Origin: Rubrivivax sp.
Lineage (GTDB): Bacteria > Pseudomonadota > Gammaproteobacteria > Burkholderiales > Burkholderiaceae_C
Assembly (NCBI GenBank): GCA_016707445.1
Contig: JADJHR010000001.1
Coordinates: 434,001 to 498,000, forward strand
Direction: 5' to 3'
DNA length: 64,000 bases
Position numbers and translations under genes: made by a program
Shown here: positions 35,498 to 45,002 of the stretch, in pieces
Layout of the letters: each line of letters opens with the position of its first letter
Numbering within the stretch: position 1 is the first letter of the stretch
The notes under the pieces: generated by a model
What the model saw: the letters and a program-made list of their open reading frames with translations, nothing else
What the model was told of the DNA's origin: nothing
The model's database searches: none

Positions 35498-36169
35498 TCA
35501 GCTCAGCAGTGACACGATCGGCCAGCCGCGCGTGGTCGCCAGCGCGCGCAGCGCGGGCTCGGGGTCGACGGCCACCGGCTGCTGTGCGGCTTCAAGCAGC
35601 GGCAGGTCGTTCATCGAGTCGCTGTAGAAGCTGACGGTCAGCCCGCCGATCGTCTGTCCGCGTGCGGCCAGCCAGGCCGACAGGTTCTCGATCTTGCCGG
35701 CGCGCATGTTCGGTGTGCCGCGTGTGCGCCCCGTGAAGCGGCCCTGGCCGTCGGTTTCGCAGTCGGTGCCGATCAGGTGTTCGAAACCCAATGCGCTGGC
35801 AGTGGGTTCGGTGATGAAGCGGTTGGTGGCGGTGCTCAGCATCAGCAGGTCGCCCTGCTGCCGGTGCCGGCGCAGCAGCGCCGCCGTGCCCGGCTTGATG
35901 CGCGGCAGCACGCGCTCGTCGACGAAGCGCTGGCGCAGCGGCTGCCACTGTGCCGACGTGCGGCCGGCCAGGGTACCGATGTAGAAATCGCAGAAGGCCT
36001 GCGTGCTGATGCTGCCGGCACGGTAGCCGCGTTCGGTTTCGGCGTTGCGCGGGCCGAAGGACGCACCGTCGAGCACGCCCTCGTCGATCAGGAAGGCGCA
36101 CCACAACGCGTCGCTGTCGCCGTCGAGCAGGGTGTGGTCGAGATCGAAGATGGCCAGCGACTGCATCAT
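35498..36169 (-). CDS. HAD-IB family phosphatase
   Basis: The product has 223 residues. Motif I is LAIFDLDHTLLDGDSD, motif II is LMLSTATNRF, and motif IV is FYSDSMNDLPLLEAA. The helical cap between motifs I and II puts it in subfamily IB with phosphoserine phosphatase and PHOSPHO1-type phosphoethanolamine phosphatases. It overlaps the aldehyde dehydrogenase gene by four bases and so belongs to the same operon. A phosphorylated amine or amino acid is a reasonable substrate guess, but the sequence alone does not show it. Confidence 0.8.
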   Translation of the reverse strand: MMQSLAIFDLDHTLLDGDSDALWCAFLIDEGVLDGASFGPRNAETERGYRAGSISTQAFCDFYIGTLAGRTSAQWQPLRQRFVDERVLPRIKPGTAALLRRHRQQGDLLMLSTATNRFITEPTASALGFEHLIGTDCETDGQGRFTGRTRGTPNMRAGKIENLSAWLAARGQTIGGLTVSFYSDSMNDLPLLEAAQQPVAVDPEPALRALATTRGWPIVSLLS

Positions 36170-37542
36170 GCGGGTGCGCGCAGATGCCAGGCCTTGGGCC
36201 GTGTGAAGGTCTGTATGCCCTGGCGCGACAGGGTCAGGCCGATTCCCGAGTCACCCCAGCCCGACCAGGGCAGGCGCGGGCTGACGCGGTCGCAGCAGTT
36301 CCAGTACACGCTGCCGGCGTTGACGCGCGCCAGCAGTTCGCGTGCCTTGGCCTCGTCGCGCGTGTAGACGCCGGCCGTCAGGCCGTAGCGCGTGTCGTTC
36401 ATCAGCGCCAGCGCCTCGTCGTCGCTGTCCACCTTCTGGATGCCGACGATGGGGCCGAAGCTTTCTTCGCGCATGACCTGCATGTCGTGGTTCACGTCGA
36501 CCAGCACGGTGGGCTCGAACCAGTTGCCCGGCCCGGGCAGCACCTGCCCACCGAACAGCACCCGGGCGCCGCGGCCGACGGCGTCGTCGACCTGTGCGCG
36601 CAGCACCTGCAGTTGCGGCGCGCGCGTGATGGCGCCGATGTAGCTGCTGTCGTCCATCGGGTCGCCGCGCTTCATGCCGCGCACGGTGTCGACAAAGTGC
36701 TGCACGAAGGCGTCGTGCACATCGGCATGCACGTAGATGCGCTCGACGCTGCAGCAGCCCTGGCCGGTGTTGTACATCGCGCCGTCGGCCAGTGATTCGG
36801 CGGCGGCGCGCACATCGACATCGGCGCGCACGTAGGTCGGGTCCTTGCCGCCGAGCTCGAGTTGCAGCTTGATCAGCCGCGCGGCCACCGCCTGCGCGAT
36901 CTTCTGCCCGGTGGCGTGGCTGCCGGTGAAAAAGACGCCGTTGATGGGCTGTGCCAGCGCGGCCGCGCCGACCGCGCCAGCACCCACCAGGCACTGCATC
37001 ACCGCCGGCGGCACGCCCGCTTCGTGCAGCAGCCGCGTGATATGCAGCCCGGTCAGCGTGGCGTATTCGCTGGGCTTGTAGAGCACGGCGTTGCCGGTCA
37101 GCAGCGCCGGCACGATGACGTTGCAGCCGACGAAGTACGGGTAGTTCCAGGCCGAGATGTTGAGCACCAGGCCCAGCGGCACATGCGCGATCTGTTCGTG
37201 CAGGCCGCCGCCGTCGAACACATGCTCATCGTGCACCGCGTCTTCGGCCTGCTCGACGAAGAAGTCGATGCGCGGCAGCAGGCCGTTGATCTCGTTGCGC
37301 GACAGCGCGATCGGCTTGCCCGTTTCCTGCGTCATGGTCGCGGCCAGGGTGTCGATCTGTGCCAGCAGCGCAGCACGAAAGCGCTGCATCACGGCCAGCC
37401 GTTCCGCCATCGGCAGCGCGGCCCAGGCCGGCTGTGCGGCGCGGGCCGCTGCGGCCTTGGCGGCAACCGAGGCGTCGCTGTCGGCGTCCAGCGTGGTGAT
37501 CAGGGTACCTGTGGCGGGGTTGTGGATGTCCAGCGTGGCCAT
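36166..37542 (-). CDS. Aldehyde dehydrogenase of the gamma-glutamyl cluster
   Basis: The product has 458 residues, the size of succinate-semialdehyde-type enzymes. The catalytic Cys lies in YNTGQGCCSVERIYVH, which has two adjacent cysteines, and the base Glu in LQLELGGKDPTYV. The cofactor loop is FFTGSHATG. It is preceded by a PuuD-like hydrolase (12 bases) and an iron alcohol dehydrogenase. It would oxidise the aldehyde made by that dehydrogenase, in the way PuuC acts in putrescine breakdown. Confidence 0.85.
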   Translation of the reverse strand: MATLDIHNPATGTLITTLDADSDASVAAKAAAARAAQPAWAALPMAERLAVMQRFRAALLAQIDTLAATMTQETGKPIALSRNEINGLLPRIDFFVEQAEDAVHDEHVFDGGGLHEQIAHVPLGLVLNISAWNYPYFVGCNVIVPALLTGNAVLYKPSEYATLTGLHITRLLHEAGVPPAVMQCLVGAGAVGAAALAQPINGVFFTGSHATGQKIAQAVAARLIKLQLELGGKDPTYVRADVDVRAAAESLADGAMYNTGQGCCSVERIYVHADVHDAFVQHFVDTVRGMKRGDPMDDSSYIGAITRAPQLQVLRAQVDDAVGRGARVLFGGQVLPGPGNWFEPTVLVDVNHDMQVMREESFGPIVGIQKVDSDDEALALMNDTRYGLTAGVYTRDEAKARELLARVNAGSVYWNCCDRVSPRLPWSGWGDSGIGLTLSRQGIQTFTRPKAWHLRAPA

Positions 37543-37554
37543 GGTGTCGACGCC

Positions 37555-38358
37555 CTAGACGCGGCGCAGCGCGCGTGCGGTGTGGAGGAAATCGTTGAGC
37601 AGCGGGGTGTCGTCGAACACGCCGTTGTCACCGTGTGGATGGAACTCGGGGTGCCATTGCACGCCGGCGATGTAGGTCGGCCCCAGGTGGCGGATGGCCT
37701 CGATCATGCCGTCTTCGGAGCAGCGCGCCTCGATGCGGAAGCCATCCGCCAGCGTCTGGATGCCCTGGTGGTGGATGCTGTTGATGCGGGTGTCGTTCAT
37801 CCCCGGATAGAGCTCGGCCAGGTGCGACCCCGGCTCAATGTGCACGCTGTGCAGATTGCGTTCGTAGTGGTTGCGGTTGATGTGCTGCACCGGCCCCGGG
37901 GCCTGGGTGTCGATGTCCTGCATCAGCGTGCCGCCGAAAGCCACGTTGAGCAGCTGATGCCCGCGGCAGATGCCGAACACCGGCTTGCCGGCATCGACGA
38001 ACGCGCGGATGAGTTCGATCTCGTAGCGGTCGCGCACCGGGTCACCGGCCCATTCGGGACGCATCGGCTGCTCACCATAGGACTGTGGCGCGACGTCGTT
38101 GCCGCCTTGCAGCACCAGGGCGTCCAGGGCCTCGGCATATTGGCGCAGCTTGAAGTCGGCGCGCGTGGTCAGGCTCTGCGAATCGACGGCCGGAATCATC
38201 ACCGCCAGCGCGCCACCGCGCAGCAGCCAGTGGCCCACCGACTGCTCCAGGTAGTGCAGGGTCTTGGTCCACACACCACCCAGATCGAGCACCGGGGCCG
38301 ATGGGTAGTAGATGCGGGCCGATACGCCGATCAACAGGTAAGGGCGCTGGAAGGGCAT
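37555..38358 (-). CDS. PuuD-like gamma-glutamyl hydrolase (class I glutamine amidotransferase fold)
   Basis: The product has 267 residues. The catalytic triad is visible as Cys in GKPVFGICRGHQLLNVAFGG and His and Glu in IAGVQWHPEFHP. The pattern GGNDVAPQSYGE and LMQDIDTQAPGPVQHI is typical of gamma-glutamyl-GABA hydrolase relatives, which release glutamate from a gamma-glutamylated acid. It is separated by two bases from the alcohol dehydrogenase and twelve from the aldehyde dehydrogenase. Confidence 0.85.
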   Translation of the reverse strand: MPFQRPYLLIGVSARIYYPSAPVLDLGGVWTKTLHYLEQSVGHWLLRGGALAVMIPAVDSQSLTTRADFKLRQYAEALDALVLQGGNDVAPQSYGEQPMRPEWAGDPVRDRYEIELIRAFVDAGKPVFGICRGHQLLNVAFGGTLMQDIDTQAPGPVQHINRNHYERNLHSVHIEPGSHLAELYPGMNDTRINSIHHQGIQTLADGFRIEARCSEDGMIEAIRHLGPTYIAGVQWHPEFHPHGDNGVFDDTPLLNDFLHTARALRRV

Positions 38359-38360
38359 GG

Positions 38361-39497
38361 TCACATCGCCTGGTGGAACAGGCGCTCGTAGTCGGCCGCC
38401 ACCGCGGGCCGGGGGTTGGTGCTGCCGGTGAAGTCGGCCGCCGCCAGCGGCACCAGGCGCGGCAACATGGCTTCGGTGACACCGTGCGCGGCCAGGCCGC
38501 CGGTGATGCCGACCTGCTGCTTGAGGTGTTTGAGCCAGCCCATGAAGGCGGGTCCGCCGCCGGCCACACCGGCCGCATGCGCCAGTTCGTCGAACTTCGC
38601 CGGCACCGCCTCGAAGTTCCAGGCCAGCACGGTGTCGATCATCAGCGCGTTGGCCAAGCCATGGTGCAGGTCGCACGCCGCGCCGAGCGCGTGGGCGCAG
38701 GCATGCACCGAGCCCAGATCCTTCTGGAAGGCGATGGCACCCATCATGCTGCTCATCATCATGTCGGCCCGCGCCTGCAGGTTGCCCGGTTCCTGGACGG
38801 CGGTGAGCAGCGCGCGCGCGCCGATGCGCAGGCCTTCGAGCGCGATGCCGTCGCACAGCGGGTGATAGGCCGGCGACAGGTAACTTTCGATGTTGTGCGT
38901 CAGCGCGTCCATGCCGGTGGCGGCGGTGATGGCAGCGGGCAGCGTCAGTGTCAGTTCGGGGTCGGCGAACACCGCGCGCGCCAGGATCTGCGGGCTGAAC
39001 ACGGTGCGCTTGACGTGGCTGTCGTTCTCGCTGACCACGGCCGAACGGCCAACCTCGGATCCGGTGCCCGAGGTGGTGGGCAGCGCCACGAAGTAGGGCA
39101 GCGGGTTGACGATGGGCCGCACCTGCGGGTGGTCCCACACGTACTGCAGCACGTCGCCGTCATGTGTGGCCATCAGGCCGACCACCTTGGCCACGTCGAG
39201 CGCAGCACCGCCGCCGAAGCCGATCACGCAGTCGGCGGCGTGCGCCTTGAAGGCTGCGCTGCCTTCCATCACCTGCGCGCAGGTCGGGTTGCCGGCCACG
39301 CCGTCGAACAACGCCACCTGCAGGCCCGCCAGGTGCGACCTGAACTCGGCCAGCAGCGGCAGCGCGGCCAGGGCACGGTCGGTGACGATCAGCGGGCGCT
39401 TCAGGCCCTGTTCCAGCAGGTGCGCGGCCACCAGCCGGCGCGCGCCGGCGCCGAAGTGAATGGGCGTGGGAAAGGCGAAACGGGTGATGGTGCTCAT
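38361..39497 (-). CDS. Iron-containing alcohol dehydrogenase
   Basis: The product has 378 residues. The NAD-binding loop is VIGFGGGAALDVAKVVG, and ALPTTSGTGSEVGRSAVV is the family signature. Metal ligands are the Asp and His in ATGMDALTHNIESYL and the two His in HACAHALGAACDLHHGLANAL. It starts 11 bases after the glutamine-synthetase-like gene. In the classic putrescine pathway this position would be an oxidase (PuuB). An alcohol dehydrogenase instead points to a hydroxyl-bearing substrate such as a gamma-glutamylated amino alcohol. Confidence 0.88.
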   Translation of the reverse strand: MSTITRFAFPTPIHFGAGARRLVAAHLLEQGLKRPLIVTDRALAALPLLAEFRSHLAGLQVALFDGVAGNPTCAQVMEGSAAFKAHAADCVIGFGGGAALDVAKVVGLMATHDGDVLQYVWDHPQVRPIVNPLPYFVALPTTSGTGSEVGRSAVVSENDSHVKRTVFSPQILARAVFADPELTLTLPAAITAATGMDALTHNIESYLSPAYHPLCDGIALEGLRIGARALLTAVQEPGNLQARADMMMSSMMGAIAFQKDLGSVHACAHALGAACDLHHGLANALMIDTVLAWNFEAVPAKFDELAHAAGVAGGGPAFMGWLKHLKQQVGITGGLAAHGVTEAMLPRLVPLAAADFTGSTNPRPAVAADYERLFHQAM

Positions 39498-39508
39498 GAT
39501 CGTGATTG

Positions 39509-40882
39509 TCAAATGATCTCGAAATAGCGCTTGAGCTCCCAATCGGTCACGGCATCCTGCCACTGCCGATGTTCCCATTCGCGCGTGGCGGCAAAGTGAT
39601 CGACGAAGGTGTCACCCAGCCAGTCGCGCGCGATGCTGCTGGCCTGGAAGATTCTGGTGGTCTCGATCAGCGAGCGCGGCGCACGCGGGATGTGCTCGGC
39701 GCCCTGGTTGGTGCCGGTGATGGGGGGTGCGGTGAGCTTGAGGCCTTTCTCCACGCCGTGCAGGCCGGCGGCGATGACGGCGGCCATGGCCAGGTAGGGG
39801 TTGACGTCGGCGCCGGGGCAGCGGGTCTCCAGCCGCGTGCTTTTCGGGCTGCCGGCGATGACCCGGAAACTGGCGGTGCGGTTGTCGATGCCCCAGGTCG
39901 GCTTGACGGGTGCCCAGAAGCCGTCGACCAGACGCTTGTAGCTGTTGATCGTGGGCCAGAACAGCGGCGCAAACTCCATCAGGCAGGCCACCTGGCCGGC
40001 CAGGTAGCTTTCGAACAGCGGGCTCATGCGCCGCGCGCTGCGGGCGTCGAAGAAGAGGTTGGTCTTGCCGTCCGACAGGCTCTGGTGGATGTGCCCGGAA
40101 CAGCCCGGGTACTGCTGGCTCCACTTGGCCATGAAGCTGGGCATGATGCCGAAGCGCTTGCCGATCTCCTTGGCGCCGGTCTTGAACAGGATCGCGCGGT
40201 CGGCCTGCTCGAGCGCGGTGCTGAAGGCGATGGCCGCTTCGTACACGCCGGGGCCGGTCTCGGTGTGCAGGCCCTCGATCGGCACGCCGAAGGCCGCCAT
40301 GTCGTCCATCAGCGCGTTGAAGAACTCGCGCTGGTCCGCCATGCGCAGCAGCGAATAACCGAACATGCCCGGTGTCAGATTGGTCGGCGCCACGCCCTGT
40401 TTGGCGGCCCAGCTGTGCGGTGTTTCCAGGAAGTTGAACCACTCGAATTCCATGCCCGCCATGGCTGCGAAGCCGAGCTTTTCGGCTCGTTTCAAGACAC
40501 GCTTGAGCGTCTGCCGTGGGCACACCGGGTAGGGTGAGCCGTCGGCCTGCACAAATTCGCCCAGGAAGAAGGGCACGCCCTCGTCCCAGGGCACGTGGCG
40601 CGCGGTGTCGAGGTCGATGCGCGCCAGCGCGTCAGGGAAGCCATGCTGCCAGCCGGTGACCTGGGCGTTGTCGTAGCAGACGTCGTGCGCGTCCCAGCCG
40701 AAGACCACGTCGCAGAAGCCGAAACCCCCCTGAGGGTGGGGCTCGGTGGCGCCGAGGAACTTGTCGCGGTGCAGGTACTTGCCGCGCAGGATGCCGTCGA
40801 TGTCGCTGACGGCGACCTTGACCTTGACGCTGCTGCCGCCGCGCACGGCGGCGACGGCGGGATGTTCTTTCTGCCTGGCCAT
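39509..40882 (-). CDS. Glutamine-synthetase-like gamma-glutamyl-amine ligase (PuuA/GlnA4 type)
   Basis: The product has 457 residues, one GS fold. Family blocks are MEFEWFNFLETPHSW, GLHTETGPGVYEAAI (metal Glu), CSGHIHQSL (ATP/glutamate site), NSYKRLVDGFWAP, and RLETRCPGADVNPYLAMA. It lacks the C-terminal adenylylation tail of housekeeping GS. Such enzymes couple glutamate to an amine with ATP. It follows phnW by 13 bases and precedes the alcohol dehydrogenase by 11, so the set is co-transcribed. The amine is unknown: ethanolamine, a polyamine or an aminophosphonate relative are candidates. Confidence 0.85.
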   Translation of the reverse strand: MARQKEHPAVAAVRGGSSVKVKVAVSDIDGILRGKYLHRDKFLGATEPHPQGGFGFCDVVFGWDAHDVCYDNAQVTGWQHGFPDALARIDLDTARHVPWDEGVPFFLGEFVQADGSPYPVCPRQTLKRVLKRAEKLGFAAMAGMEFEWFNFLETPHSWAAKQGVAPTNLTPGMFGYSLLRMADQREFFNALMDDMAAFGVPIEGLHTETGPGVYEAAIAFSTALEQADRAILFKTGAKEIGKRFGIMPSFMAKWSQQYPGCSGHIHQSLSDGKTNLFFDARSARRMSPLFESYLAGQVACLMEFAPLFWPTINSYKRLVDGFWAPVKPTWGIDNRTASFRVIAGSPKSTRLETRCPGADVNPYLAMAAVIAAGLHGVEKGLKLTAPPITGTNQGAEHIPRAPRSLIETTRIFQASSIARDWLGDTFVDHFAATREWEHRQWQDAVTDWELKRYFEII

Positions 40883-40895
40883 GGGGTGCTGCTCC

Positions 40896-42014
40896 TCAGC
40901 GTGCGGGGGCGCCGGACGGGATGCCCATCTCGCGCAAGGTGTCGGCCACGGCCTGCACCGCCTGGTTCATCTCGTTGCGGCCGATGGCGCCGATGCAGCC
41001 GACACGGAAGGTCTCGATCTGCGTCAGCTTGCCCGGGTAGAGCATGAAGCCGCGTGCCTTGGCGCCTTCGTAAAAGCGCCTGAAGTCGTACGCTGGGTGT
41101 GCGGGGGCGTGGAAGGTCACGATGATCGGGGCCTGAAGTTCGGCCCGCAACAGCGGCCTGAAGCCGAGCGCCGCCATGCCGTCGATCAGCGTGCGGCAGT
41201 TGTCGGCATAACGTGCCAGCCGCGCTGGCTGCCCGCCTTCCTCGACGTACTGCGTGACGGCCTCGGACAGCGCGGCCACCACGTGCGTGGGCGGCGTGAA
41301 GCGCCACTGCCCCGTCTTGCCCATGTAGACATGCTGGTCGTGCAGATCCATCGCCAGGCTCTGGCTGCGGCCGGCGCAACTGTCGAGGATGGCCTGGCGC
41401 AGCAACACGAAGCCCATGCCGGGCACGCCTTCCAGGCATTTGCCGCTGGCTGCGATCAGGGCGTCGAAGCGCACCGAGCGGGCGTCGATCGGCAGCGCGC
41501 CGAAGCTGGACATGGCGTCGACGATCAGCCCCTTGCCATGCCGTTCGCACACTGCGGCCACCTCGACCAACGGGTTCTCGACGCCGGTGCCGGTTTCACA
41601 GTGGATCAGGATCACGTGCGTGATGCCGGGCGAGGTCGCCAGCCGCTCGTCCAGCGCAGCGGCCGAGACCGCCTCGTCTTCGCCGAAGGCCAGCACGCTG
41701 ACCTGTCGCCCCATCATCTGGCTGAGCCGGGCGGCGCGCTTGCAGTAGGCGCCGTTGTCCAGTACCAGCACGTGGCCGTCGTGGGGTACCACGGTGGCCA
41801 CCGCGGCTTCGACGCTGAAGGTGCCGCTGCCCTGCAAGGGCACCACGACATGCGTTTGCTGGCCGTGCACGACGTCGAGCAGGCGGCTGCGCAGGCTGGC
41901 GGTGACGGCGTTGAAGTCGGCGTCCCAGCTGCCCCAGTCCTTCAGCATCGCCAGCTTGGTGCGCAAGGTGGTGGTCAGGGGGCCGGGGGTGAGCAGGATG
42001 CGGTCGCGGTCCAT
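40896..42014 (-). CDS. phnW: 2-aminoethylphosphonate:pyruvate aminotransferase
   Basis: The product has 372 residues. It moves the amino group of 2-aminoethylphosphonate (AEP) to pyruvate, giving phosphonoacetaldehyde and alanine. RDRILLTPGPLTTT at the start, VPLQGSGTFSVEAAV, IHCETGTGVENPL, VDAMSSFGALPID and the PLP lysine in IAASGKCLEGVPG are PhnW blocks. The gene lies 110 bases after the AEP permease gene on the same strand, linking uptake directly to the first step. No phnX (phosphonatase) follows; PhnY and PhnA are encoded on the other strand. Confidence 0.93.
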   Translation of the reverse strand: MDRDRILLTPGPLTTTLRTKLAMLKDWGSWDADFNAVTASLRSRLLDVVHGQQTHVVVPLQGSGTFSVEAAVATVVPHDGHVLVLDNGAYCKRAARLSQMMGRQVSVLAFGEDEAVSAAALDERLATSPGITHVILIHCETGTGVENPLVEVAAVCERHGKGLIVDAMSSFGALPIDARSVRFDALIAASGKCLEGVPGMGFVLLRQAILDSCAGRSQSLAMDLHDQHVYMGKTGQWRFTPPTHVVAALSEAVTQYVEEGGQPARLARYADNCRTLIDGMAALGFRPLLRAELQAPIIVTFHAPAHPAYDFRRFYEGAKARGFMLYPGKLTQIETFRVGCIGAIGRNEMNQAVQAVADTLREMGIPSGAPAR

Positions 42015-42124
42015 GGGGTGTCTCCGGTCGGGTCTCGGTCTCGATCTTGAGTTTGAGTCGGTGGGCGGTCGATCCGGACGGAACCGGGCTCTCGGATCGG
42101 TGGGTGGGTGTGTCGGGGTGGGCG

Positions 42125-43849
42125 TCAGCGGGCCGTGGTTCGCCAGGCCTGGGTGCGTCGATCCACCCAGCGACCCAGCAGCGTGAACAGCACGGTGGCC
42201 ACGGCCGAGGCCGCGCTGATCAGCACTGCCATCGCTGCGGCCGGGCTCAGCTCGCCGGCTTCATCCATGTTCAATACGGCAATCGAGGCCAGCCGCGTGT
42301 CGGGTGCATAGAGGAACACCACCGCCGATATCGTGGTCATCGCGTTGATGAAGAAGTAACGGGCGATGTCCACCAGGGTGGGCGTGCAGATGGGCAGCGT
42401 GACGCGCCAGAAGGTCTTGAAGAACGGCACCTTCAACGACGCCGAGACGGCTTCGAACTCACCGTCCAGCGCCTTCAGTGCCGTCACCGCCGTCAGGTGC
42501 CCGGTGGTGTAGAAGTGCACCACGGTGCACAGGGTCATCAGCAGCAGCGTGTGGTACATCCCGTTGAGCGGATTGGCCGGTGCATTGAAGAAGAAGATGT
42601 AGCCCAGGCCGAGCACCAGCCCCGGCACCGCCATCGGCAGGATGGCCAGCATGCGCAAGGTGCCGCGCAGGGTTTCCATGCCCCGGGTCTTTTCCTGCAG
42701 ATACGCGCCGACGAAGACCACCGTCGTGCCCAGCACCGCCGTGCCGCCAGCCATCTCCAGGCTGTTGACGAAGCCGCTGGCAACCTCGTTGTCGATCAGG
42801 CCGTAGACATAGTGCTTGAAGCTCGGTGTCAGGTTGTACGGCCAGAAGGTCACGAACGAGGCAAACACCGCCATGCCCAGCATGGCCAGCATCAAGATCG
42901 CGATCAGGCAGCAGTAGGCCGTCATCAGGCCATCGAACCCGCGTGACGGCGCGGGCGCATAGGGCACGGCACGCGCGGTCAGCATCGCCGTCTGCTTGCG
43001 CTGCACGAAGTGATCGACCGAGAAGGTCAGTACCGCAGGCATCAGCAGCACGATCGCCACCACGGCGCCCTTGGCAAAATCCTGCTGGCCGATCACCAGC
43101 TTGAAGACATCGGTGGCCAGCACGTTGAAGCTGCCGCCGATCACCTTGGGAATGCCGAAGTCGGTGATCACCAGGGTGAACGTGACCAGGGCCGCCGAGA
43201 TCAGCCCGTACTTGGCGCCGGGCAAGGTGATGGTGAAGAACTTGCGCGTCCGCGTGGTGCCCATGGCGTCGGCCACTTCGTACAGCCGCGCATCGGCCAG
43301 CGCCAGTGCCGAGATCAGGATCATCAGCGTGTGCGGAAAGATGTACATGCACTCGGCCAGCACGATGCCCGGTGCACCGTAGATCTGATCGATGCCCAGC
43401 GCCTGCAGGCTTGACTTCAACACGCCCTGATTGCCGAACCAGTAGATCAGCGAGATCGCCGACAGCAGCGACGGCGCCAGCAGCGGCACCAGTGCGATGC
43501 CCCGGAACAGCCCCTTCAGCGGCATGCACGAGCGCGTGAGCGCGTAGGCAAAACCAAAGGCCAGAGGCACCGTGATCACGGTGACCACGGCCGACACCCA
43601 CAGGCTGTTCCACAGGCTCTGCAGCAGCTCGGGCGTTTGCGCGTAGACGATGAAATTGGCCAGGCCGACAAAGTGGCCGTCGGCGTTTTCCAGGGCCTGC
43701 CTGAGGATGGTCAGCAGCGGCAGCGCCAGAAACACCACCAGCACCAGCACGATCAGCACGATCGCAGTCTGCGCGACCCGCTCGGTCCAGTGGGCGCGCA
43801 GCCGCAGCGGCACGGCCTTGGCTGCGTTGGGCAGTGCGGCCATGTTCAA
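42125..43849 (-). CDS. phnU: 2-aminoethylphosphonate ABC transporter permease, two fused domains
   Basis: The product has 574 residues with about twelve membrane helices in two homologous halves. Each half has its own ATPase-contact loop (EVADAMGTTRTRKFFTITLPGAKYG and EAVSASLKVPFFKTFWRVTLPICTP). Salmonella has two separate permeases (PhnU and PhnV). The fused form is that known from Burkholderia-type AEP operons. The start overlaps the ATPase stop by four bases. Confidence 0.88.
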   Translation of the reverse strand: MNMAALPNAAKAVPLRLRAHWTERVAQTAIVLIVLVLVVFLALPLLTILRQALENADGHFVGLANFIVYAQTPELLQSLWNSLWVSAVVTVITVPLAFGFAYALTRSCMPLKGLFRGIALVPLLAPSLLSAISLIYWFGNQGVLKSSLQALGIDQIYGAPGIVLAECMYIFPHTLMILISALALADARLYEVADAMGTTRTRKFFTITLPGAKYGLISAALVTFTLVITDFGIPKVIGGSFNVLATDVFKLVIGQQDFAKGAVVAIVLLMPAVLTFSVDHFVQRKQTAMLTARAVPYAPAPSRGFDGLMTAYCCLIAILMLAMLGMAVFASFVTFWPYNLTPSFKHYVYGLIDNEVASGFVNSLEMAGGTAVLGTTVVFVGAYLQEKTRGMETLRGTLRMLAILPMAVPGLVLGLGYIFFFNAPANPLNGMYHTLLLMTLCTVVHFYTTGHLTAVTALKALDGEFEAVSASLKVPFFKTFWRVTLPICTPTLVDIARYFFINAMTTISAVVFLYAPDTRLASIAVLNMDEAGELSPAAAMAVLISAASAVATVLFTLLGRWVDRRTQAWRTTAR

Positions 43850-44898
43850 AACACCCGCACCCGGTCTTCCAGCAGGCGCAGGCGCAGGCTCGAGCCCACC
43901 TGCAGCGATTGTTCGGCCAGAAAATTCAGTGAAAGGTAGACGATCAGCGGGTGCGGCCCCAGGGCCTGGGTGATCACGTGCACATGGCAGAAGGACCCGA
44001 GAAACTCGATCTTCTGGATGGTGGCGTCGAACACATGGGGGTCGCCGTCGGCGATCGGTCGTGCCAGCACGTCCTCGGGCCGCAGATACACGCGCACATC
44101 ACGGTCAGCGCCTTCGCCCTGCAGGTTCAAGCTGCCGGCCAGCAGCCGGCCCTGGCGCACCTGGCCGTGCAGCACATTGGCCTTGCCCACGAAGTCGGCG
44201 ACGAAGGGCGAGGCCGGCTCGCGGTAGACGTCACGCGGCGAGCCGATCTGTTCGATCGCGCCGTGGTTCATGACGACGATGCGGTCGGCCACCGACAGCG
44301 CCTCTTCCTGATCGTGAGTGACCATGATCGTGGTCACGCCCAGGTCCTGCTGCAGCGCGCGGATCTCCTGGCGCAGCCGCACGCGCTCGAGGGCGTCCAG
44401 CGCCGACAGCGGTTCGTCCAGCAGCAGCAAGCCCGGTGAGGTGGCCAGCGCACGCGCCAGCGCGATGCGCTGCTGCTGCCCGCCCGACAGCTGCGCCGGG
44501 TACTTCTTTTCACTGCCCGGCAGGCCGACCAGCTTGACCAGTTCGCTCACCCGTTCACGAGCCTGCGCGCGCGGCGTCTTGCGGTTGACCAGGCCGTAGG
44601 CCACGTTGTCGGCCACGCTCAGGTTGGGAAACAGCGCATAGCTCTGGAACACGATGCCGTAGTCGCGCAGCGCCGGTGGCAGCCGCGAGATGTCGCGGCC
44701 GTTCTGCCGGATCTCACCCCGCGTCTGTACCTCGAGCCCGGCGATCACGCGCAACAAGGTGGTCTTGCCGCAGCCCGATGGCCCCAGAAAGCACATGAAC
44801 TCGCCCTTGCGCACGCTCAGGTCGATGTGCTGCAGCGCGACGAAGTTGCCGAAGGCCTTGTGGATACCGCGAAGTTCGAGCGAGAGTTCAGCAGTCAT
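43846..44898 (-). CDS. phnT: 2-aminoethylphosphonate ABC transporter ATPase
   Basis: The product has 350 residues from the ATG at 44898. Walker A is LGPSGCGKTTLLRVIAG, the signature LSGGQQQRIALARALA, Walker B LLLLDEPLSALD and the switch MVTHDQEEALS. A TOBE domain (VRVYLRPEDVLARP) forms the C-terminal third. The family belongs to the PotA/iron-type group, and its assignment to AEP rests on the neighbouring phnS-like, fused permease and phnW genes. Confidence 0.88.
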   Translation of the reverse strand: MTAELSLELRGIHKAFGNFVALQHIDLSVRKGEFMCFLGPSGCGKTTLLRVIAGLEVQTRGEIRQNGRDISRLPPALRDYGIVFQSYALFPNLSVADNVAYGLVNRKTPRAQARERVSELVKLVGLPGSEKKYPAQLSGGQQQRIALARALATSPGLLLLDEPLSALDALERVRLRQEIRALQQDLGVTTIMVTHDQEEALSVADRIVVMNHGAIEQIGSPRDVYREPASPFVADFVGKANVLHGQVRQGRLLAGSLNLQGEGADRDVRVYLRPEDVLARPIADGDPHVFDATIQKIEFLGSFCHVHVITQALGPHPLIVYLSLNFLAEQSLQVGSSLRLRLLEDRVRVF

Positions 44899-45002
44899 GG
44901 GCAAGACGGGGTGCGCGCGAGCGCGCGGGCCTGAGCGCCGCGCGGGCCGTGGTATCGGTCGGCAGCGGCGTCAAGGCCCGGCGCCCGGGCGATGGCGAAG
45001 GA